The notes below the pieces were generated by a model. It saw nothing but the letters and a program-made list of their open reading frames with translations. It was not told the origin of the DNA and made no database searches. This document shows, piece after piece, positions 57,625 through 64,000 of a stretch of 64,000 nucleotides of DNA. Source of the stretch: Amborella trichopoda (Eukaryota; Streptophyta; Magnoliopsida; Amborellales; Amborellaceae); NCBI RefSeq assembly GCF_000471905.2, contig NW_006498102.1, positions 632,984-696,983 of the forward strand. Reading direction: 5' to 3'. Position numbers and translations under genes: made by a program. How positions within the stretch are numbered: position 1 is the stretch's first letter; each line of letters opens with the position of its first letter.

Positions 57625-59121
57625 CCTTACGCATATTTTCTCTGTCTATGTGCTTCCTTGCCCACCAGTTACACATTATTTCTCTCTTTTTCTTTTTTTT
57701 TCTTTTTTAACTTCTTCATTAATAAAATAAAATAAAAAATAAATAAAAAGGGAAGAAGAAGAAAAGAAAAGAGGTTCGCTTTGATGAAACTTCGTTGCTT
57801 CAGAGGACCTAGCTCTTCGATTCCGTGTTCATCACCAGCATAGTACATTCTACTCGTATTTTGTTTTATTTGTTTTGCACCTTAAAACTTTCGCTCTTAT
57901 TATTCCGATTCCTTCTCGTTTTCTTCAAACAGGAAGAAAAAAAAAAAACTTTGTAAGGACCAGCTTTAAGGTCCACTTTATCACATAAAATTCCAAACGA
58001 AAAAATTATCGCCTAAAAAAAAAAGGGGGTCCTCATCTTTCACTCAGGCCTTTTTTTTTAAAAAAAAATAAAAATAAAAAAGAAATTATTTTTCTAAATA
58101 AAGGAGATCTTTTAAGGCCTTTTTATTTTTTAAAAATTAAATTTCATTTCTTATCTTGTAATTTGACATTTCCCTAAGAATTTTTTAAAAAATAAAATTT
58201 CTTTTGCTAAAAAATTGTTTTCTTTAAGTCACTTTGTTTTCCAAAATAAAATACAATAAAATAAAAAGGAAAAAAAAAAAAGAAAGGTAGGGAACACAAG
58301 ATTTTTTTTTTTTGTTTTTTTTTGCTTTTTGTGTTGATCTCTGGCTCATGGCCATCACGCTTCTGTTTCTTTCCATGAAAAAATTTGTTAACTTGCTATC
58401 ATCTTGTTAAAGCACCTTCTTTCTTGTTCGTGGCCATCATGCCTTTCTGTTTCTTTCCATAAAAAAATTGTTAAGTTGTTATTATATTGCTAAATTGTTA
58501 ACTTGTTATTATATTGCTAAAGGAAGAAGATTCCGGTCATTTTCTTTCACTTCTTAAAAAGAGGCTGTTTTTCTTTCCATACAAAATTTGTTAACTTGTT
58601 ATTATCTTGCTAAATGGATAAGGGTTCGAGTCATCTTCTTTCTCTTCTTTCCTAAAAAGATCGCCCTTCTAACTGTTAAAAAAAAAAACACACACACACA
58701 CTTCTTCTACAAAAATAAAAATAAAAATAAAAAATAAGGTATCTTCTCCTTCAAAATAAAAAAAAAAAAAAAGAATATCCTACTTAAAAAAAAAAAAAAG
58801 TTGAGGCCTTTTTATTTTCAAAAAAATACATAAATGAATAATTTTTTTTGGATTAAAAAAAGATATTTTTTTTTTCCTTTTTAAGAAGCCTCTTTCTTTC
58901 AAAATAAAAAAAGGTCTATTTTCCTTCAAAATAAAAATTTCATTCTAATTTCATTCTAAAGCATTTTCCCATTAAAAAAAACAATTAATTTCTTCTCTTG
59001 TAATTTAGCACTTGAATTAAAAAAAAATCACTTTTGAGGAAATTTTGCTTTCAAAAAATAAAAAAATTGGCCTTTATTTGTTCCATTTTCCTTCTTTTCT
59101 CGATTATTTAAAAAATTCAGA
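57625..59121. other. very AT-rich low-complexity stretch
   Basis: No gene. Dominated by A- and T-runs with aaataaaa words. 58330-58670 has about four imperfect copies of a ctgtttctttccataaaaaa / ttgttaacttgttattat / ttgctaaa module at 80-100-base spacing. Confidence 0.6.
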
Positions 59122-59323
59122 AATATAGATCAGATAAAATAAATAAAAAATATAAAAAATCTAAACAAAGATTTATAAATTGATGAACCTCTTTTTTAAG
59201 TTCGGAAATAGAAGGTTCTTTTTGTTTAGTGAGGTGTTGTTCACTAACTCTTTTCATAATAGAGGCAAAATTATATTCATTAGGTGTTTTACTAATAGGA
59301 GGTGTTTTTGCTTTGGTTTTAGC

Positions 59324-59350
59324 TATATATATATATATATATATATATAT
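59324..59350. repeat. (TA)n microsatellite in the pararetrovirus cluster
   Basis: About 27 bases of alternating ta between two virus-like pieces. Endogenous caulimovirids are often found at TA-rich sites (family knowledge), so it may mark a junction. Confidence 0.85.
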
Positions 59351-59659
59351 CGTTCTATTTCAAAGGCTTTTTCAATATAAAATGTTGAACAACTCCAAGG
59401 GGAAGAACTTTTTATAATAAGGTTTTTCTAAGTAACTAAGCAATTTCCTTTCTGCAAATTTCTAAGAGTCTAGGATTCATTTTTTGATTTTGTTCATTTC
59501 TAGCGGTCCATTGTCTTGTACTCCAAAGAAACCCTTGAACAACAAATGAAGGAAATCTTTACAGAAGCAGGAATAAAGCCAGTCTCATCAGATGAGACCA
59601 TACAGTCAAAACTCTTGTGTGTCTTTCTCTTCCTCATCCTACTGCTTTCAAAATAATTG

Positions 59660-60437
59660 AATTACCTATTTCTTTTGGTAGAACTTTATATGGTGTTGCA
59701 ATAATATCATATGGGGATTGTGGTGGTTCTCCTTTGCTAAAAGGGGTTATTACACCTTTTAGTATTATACTTTTCTCAGGAGGGTGTGTATTAGCAGTAG
59801 CAGTACCATCCGTACTGATGTATGTTTTCTCTTCTATTGTTTGAATAATATTGAATTGAGGAATTGTAATTTTATATTGAGTACATATTTCTTGTAACCA
59901 TATAAAAAATCATTTTGTTTCTCTTTCCTTTTTCAACAATTTAGTATAATTTTTATGGAATAATTCTATTAACATAAGTTGGAATGTTTTAAGATACCAT
60001 TCTCTAATTCCTTGATTTTTTGAAGCAAGATAATCTTGTTGTATATAGGCAATATCTATTTTTTTCTTTTTTCTTGCCAGTTTAGCAACTAAATAGTCTA
60101 TCATATATTCATCAAGATTTATATCATCTTCCACTTGTAATGTAAGTATTTGAAATTCAGCTATGTCGGGTTCAGTTGCAGATATATATGTAGGAATAAC
60201 TACGTGATCAGCTGTTCGATTGACTCATTGTAATTGGAAGTCTGAGGATGATGTAGGTTTTGATGGAGATGGAAGTATTATAATATCGGGAGTCGTATGA
60301 CAAGATTTTCTAGCAGGTACTAATGGTTTTTTGTTTGTTTTCCTATTAATATCTATATCATCCTGTACTATAGGTTGTTGAAATTTTATTTCAATATTTT
60401 CATCCTGATGTTCTATTATTTGATTGGGAATATTATT
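59660..60437 (-). repeat. left arm of the pararetrovirus inverted repeat
   Basis: Inverted copy of 61563-62301. In its minus-strand readings, words such as IPNQIIEHQD, IVQDDIDIN, PARKSCHTTPD and DDINLDEYMI appear almost unchanged in the plus-strand right arm. It encodes a polyprotein part downstream of the movement protein. Confidence 0.93.
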
Positions 60438-60503
60438 CACAGGTACTTCCCTGGGCTGGTTTGCATTTTGGAATGCCCATGATTGAGGTAGAATAATATC
60501 GGA

Positions 60504-61207
60504 TCAAGTAATGGTTTTAGGTATAATCGTATTTGATTTTTCTATATTAGTTTGGAATAATATAGTTTGATCCTTCTTATCGGTTTGCATAATATTAGGA
60601 CAGAGAGTATTCATTACTTTATAATAAATTCTATATACTATTGCCAAATTTTGAGAACCATGTGTCATATTAAATCCATGAGTTTTTAAATTTATAGTTA
60701 ATATATCTAATATATTTGGGTCTGTTAATGAAACAGAAAAATTGGAAAAACAATTAAAATAAATGGGTCCACTACATAGGCTGGATTCAACCATGCCTAG
60801 CAGTGAGTCCGAAAACTTATTGTGTCTTGTATCTATTAGGCATACAAGCACTGAGGTGTTTAACCCTAGACGAGTTAATGGTTTAATGGCTATTTCTATT
60901 AATCCAATGTGTAAATATTTATAATTATTTTCTTTATGTTTTTCAATAATTTTTCTTGATAATAGTTGAAAGTCTTCTTGATTTTGAGTGACTGATAGAC
61001 TTTCTTCTACTGTTTTTATAGCATAACCTAATTTGAATTTGAATGTTCCTTTTTTATAAATATCTTTTATTGGAACTTTAGGGATATTCCAATTTTATAT
61101 ATGATGTTCAGTATCATTTATGATGATCTCTTCCTTATTTTTTACTCTTAAGGTTTGAGATTGAGTTGTTGTATTACCTTTAAGATTCCTAATTAAATTT
61201 GCCATCT
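60504..61207 (-). pseudogene. caulimovirid movement-protein part
   Basis: Minus-strand translation shows a 30K-type movement-protein part, with CLIDTRHNKFSDSLLGM, GPIYFNCFSNFSVSLTD and LTINLKTHGFNMTHGSQNLA, as in petuvirus/florendovirus. Its start lies near 61207, after a non-coding leader-like stretch up to about 61440. Broken part of the fossil at 59122-64000. Confidence 0.82.
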
Positions 61208-61449
61208 GTAGGTTGCGGATAATGACAATTTGGACGATCAAGGGTCCAGCGTGTTTCCTTAAGCGGCTCTTCCTGGCCTTGGCGGGTACTTTGCCTAGAC
61301 TTTTCTTGTCGTCTCTTGCCTTAAATCTCGGACCAACTTTCTTAGATGTAAATTTAGTTAGGTTTCTACAGTAATACTGTAACTTTTAACTCTTAACAGT
61401 TCACATACTTATTGTAAACAATATATTATGTTTTTACTGTAGATCCCGG
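61208..61449 (-). other. non-coding leader-like stretch of the pararetrovirus
   Basis: Between the movement-protein start and the rearrangement junction; GC-richer than its surroundings (ccttggcgggtactttgcc, tcttgccttaaatctcgg). It looks like the viral intergenic region. No coding signal. Confidence 0.5.
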
Positions 61450-61569
61450 CGCATGATTGAGGTAGAATAATATCGGACCAAGTAATGGTTTTAGGTATAA
61501 TCGTATTTGATTTTTCTATATTAGTTTGGAATAATATAGTTTGATCCTTCTTATCGGTTTGCATAATAT
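61450..61569. repeat. 120-bp direct duplication at the inversion junction
   Basis: Near-identical, same-strand copy of 60478-60597 (catgattgaggtagaataat through cggtttgcataatatt). It passes straight into the inverted arm at ataatattccc. Confidence 0.93.
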
Positions 61570-62301
61570 TCCCAATCAAATAATAGAACATCAGGATAGA
61601 AATATTGAAATAAAATTTCAACAACCTATAGTACAGGATGATATAGATATTAATAAGAAAAGAAATAAAAAACCATTAATACCTGCTAGAAAATCTTGTC
61701 ATACCACTCCCGATGTTATAATACTTCCTTCTCCATCAATACCTACATCATCTTCAGACTTCCAATTACAAGGAGTCAAACGAACAACTGAACCCGACAT
61801 AGCTGAATTTCAAATACTTACATTACAAGTGGAAGATGACATAAATCTTGATGAATATATGATAGAATATTTAGTTGCTAAACTGGCAAGAAAAAAGAAA
61901 AAAATAGATATTGCCTATATACAACAAGATTATCTTGCTCCAAAAAATCAAGGAATTAGATAATGGTATCTTAAAACATTCCAACCTAGATTAATAGAAT
62001 TATTTCATAAAAAATATAATAAATTCTTGAAAAAGGAAAGAGAAACAAAAGGATTTTTTATATGGTTACAAGAAATATGTACTTAATATAAAATTACAAT
62101 TCCACAATGCAATATTATTCAAACAATAAAAGAGGAAACATACATCAGCACGGATGGTACTACTACTGCTAGTACACACCCTCCTGAGAAAAGTATAATA
62201 CTAAAGGGTGTAATAAAGCCTTTAAGCAAAGGAGAACCACCAAAATCCCTATATGATATTATTGCAACACCGTATAAAGTTCTACCGAAAGAAATAGGTA
62301 A
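61563..62301 (+). repeat. right arm of the pararetrovirus inverted repeat
   Basis: Plus-strand counterpart of 59660-60437, continuing without interruption into the downstream polyprotein and capsid part. The two arms could fold onto each other over about 740 bases with a loop of about 1.1 kb. Confidence 0.93.
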
Positions 62302-63700
62302 AAAGCAAGAACTAATACCTCATATAGTAGAACAAAACAATTATACTAATTTATATATGCAATCTTTAGGAAAACAAGCAGAACGTATAGAACGATTAGT
62401 TACTCCCCAAACTAAGGGAATAACTCCTTCTATTCCTAAAGCAGTTTTGTTCAAACCTCCGCCAGAACTTAATAAAACTAAATTCTATATAGGAGAAGAT
62501 AATAAAACATTAATGGACCAGTTAATATCTAAATTATCCCAATTCGATATCAAAGGAATCCCTTCTTCTAAACTTAGTATTCCTATACCAATACCCAGTA
62601 TTTCTGTATCTTTACTTACTATCCCAGAATCTTCAGATAGAGGAAAAACAATGATTCCAGAGCATGACACCATGATGCTCCAAGAAAAAGAACCAATTAT
62701 AGAAGAAACCATACAAAACCAAGAATATGCTTTTAAGGATACTTCACCCATTGATTTAAATAGGATAGCATATGGTAAAACATGGAAACCAATCACAGCT
62801 TTACCATACTATAAGAGACCTACACTTGTTGACATACAACTAGAAGAGGATGCCATACAACAGGCTGTTTCCTATTCAGGAAGATCAATAGTCAACTAGA
62901 CAATAGATGGTTTATCAGAACTAAAGATATTAGATGTCATGAGACATATGACAATGTTTGCTTCGGCAAACAAAACGGCAGGCAATCCAGATCAAGAAGT
63001 TGCCAAAGCAATAGTGAATGGATTCGCTGGCTGGCTAAGAGGCTGGTGGGATTTCTATGTTGATGATGAAACCAAAAACAGAATCATCACCAATACAAGA
63101 CAATGGACCGCCATAAATGAACAAAATCAAGAAATAATTTATACTGAAAGTGATGCAATAAACACCTTAATATATACTATTACACTACATTTCATAGGAA
63201 GTACAGCCCTATTAGCAGCAAGATCAGAAGATCTGCTGTCCAATCTTCGCTGTTCTATTTTATCCTATTATAAATAGTATAAGGATGTCTTTTTCTCAAG
63301 ATTACTTATACGAGAAGATTGTCAGTTAGACCATTGGAAAGAAAAATTTATTGCTGGTCTACCATACCTATTTGTAGAAAAAGTCAAAGAAAGACTAAGA
63401 AAGAAACATAATGGAGTTATCATATACTCTGCATATACACTTAGGGAATTATCAGCAGAAATATATGCTGAAGGATTAGCTTTATGTACTGATCTTAAAC
63501 TCAAAAGACAACTTGATAAACAACAAATTACCAAGCGTAAAGAACTTGGCGATTTTTGTGAACAATTTGGTTATCATTTAGATAGAAAAAATAATAAACC
63601 TGAAAAGTTATATAAGAAAAAGAAAAAATACAAGAAAGAAAAATATAGATCAGATAAAATAAATAAAAAAATATAAAAAATCTAAACAAAAATTTATAAA
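62302..63700 (+). pseudogene. caulimovirid polyprotein and capsid part
   Basis: Plus-strand readings carry a Pro/Ser/Ile-rich linker region (62357-62899). Then comes a capsid-like region with AKAIVNGFAGWLRGWWDFYV, and in the next segment DHWKEKFIAGLPYLF and LRELSAEIYAEGL. GWW..Y and KF.AGLP words are typical of caulimovirid and related capsids. Broken part of the fossil at 59122-64000. Confidence 0.82.
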
Positions 63701-63739
63701 AAAGTTTTCTCCAAAAAACATAAAAAGAAACTTCCAGTA

Positions 63740-63781
63740 TGTTATAAATGTGGAAAAGTTGGTCATTACAAATACCAATGC
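63740..63781 (+). pseudogene. capsid zinc knuckle (CCHC) of the pararetrovirus
   Basis: CYKCGKVGHYKYQC in a Lys-rich context, followed by a Ser/Asp/Glu-rich tail toward the window's right edge (SSDSSTDTESS). A basic knuckle followed by an acidic tail is the usual C-terminus of caulimovirid capsids. Part of the fossil; continues beyond the window. Confidence 0.88.
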
Positions 63782-64000
63782 AAATTAAAAAAGAAAATAG
63801 AATTATTACACCTAGATGAATCAATCAAATCAAAATTATATAATATAATCAATTATGATACAACCTCCTCAGATTCTACTGAATCACTTATAGGAAATAT
63901 CTAAGATGACGACCTAATATACACAGAGTCATCTGATTCTTCAGATTCTTCTACTGATACAGAATCATCTCATCAAATGGAAGAATCCAATTGCACTTGT

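Larger units (their letters stand above)
59122..64000. mobile_element. endogenous plant pararetrovirus cluster (Caulimoviridae, florendovirus/petuvirus-like), rearranged
   Basis: A fossil cluster that continues past the window edge. Parts: a copy of 63639-63697 at 59122-59180; a short inverted copy of about 63096-63137 at 59480-59521; a minus-strand arm 59660-60437; a minus-strand movement-protein part up to 61207; a direct duplication at 61450-61569; a plus-strand arm 61563-62301 (inverse of the first arm); and a plus-strand capsid and zinc-knuckle part to the right edge. It is broken (many breaks) and scrambled in several pieces, so it is not a whole viral genome. Family assignment rests on the movement protein, capsid-like part and knuckle; the genus is an inference. 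Age is unknown; the two arms differ only by scattered substitutions and small indels. Confidence 0.85.

Overview
This is an AT-rich plant nuclear (angiosperm) window. It holds two intact-looking host genes with plant-type introns in a matrix dominated by transposable elements and one endogenous plant pararetrovirus cluster. Plant origin is supported by a Mn-type cation diffusion facilitator of the MTP9/10/11 group, a plant-type ubiquitin-like-domain PI4K-gamma, FAR1/MULE sequence, Copia and Del/Tekay Gypsy retrotransposons, Tourist-like MITEs and caulimovirid sequence. The species cannot be fixed from the sequence. No bacterial genes, operons, CRISPR arrays or convincing tRNA/rRNA genes were seen.

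Layout. 1-1264: no gene. 1265-6375: a decayed minus-strand Ty1/Copia element with both LTRs and a TTTTA target-site duplication (TSD). 6376-8681: no gene, one RTE-type LINE tail. 8682-10323: two Copia-type LTRs almost back to back. 10650-14256: a large non-autonomous DNA element with 16-bp inverted ends, an assembly gap and many internal repeats. 14257-18937: a second LINE tail, three copies of a MITE family and a fold-back element. 19075-22364 (+): six-exon Mn-CDF/MTP transporter gene. 24774-27284 (-): two-exon PI4K-gamma gene with an upstream ORF in its leader. 27500-32100: several MITE-like repeats and a LINE RNase H remnant. 36259-38218 (+): decayed FAR1/MULE transposase-type gene. 39091-50868: a Del/Tekay Gypsy element with about 3-kb LTRs, ATTAT TSD, PBS and PPT, whose 3' LTR is split by a 1.3-kb Tourist/Harbinger-like insertion carrying an acidic ORF. 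50869-59121: gene-empty, with probable DNA elements, several short tandem duplications and a Tat-type Gypsy LTR-end/PBS signature. 59122-64000: a scrambled caulimovirid fossil (movement protein, capsid and zinc-knuckle parts) arranged as a large fold-back and running off the right edge.

The two host genes are not functionally linked: one moves Mn2+ across an endomembrane and the other is a PI4K-like kinase. The main story is nested and rearranged mobile DNA. The pararetrovirus inverted repeat is the most unusual structure, because it has a readable microhomology junction and could in principle make double-stranded RNA. I found no convincing new multi-gene system.
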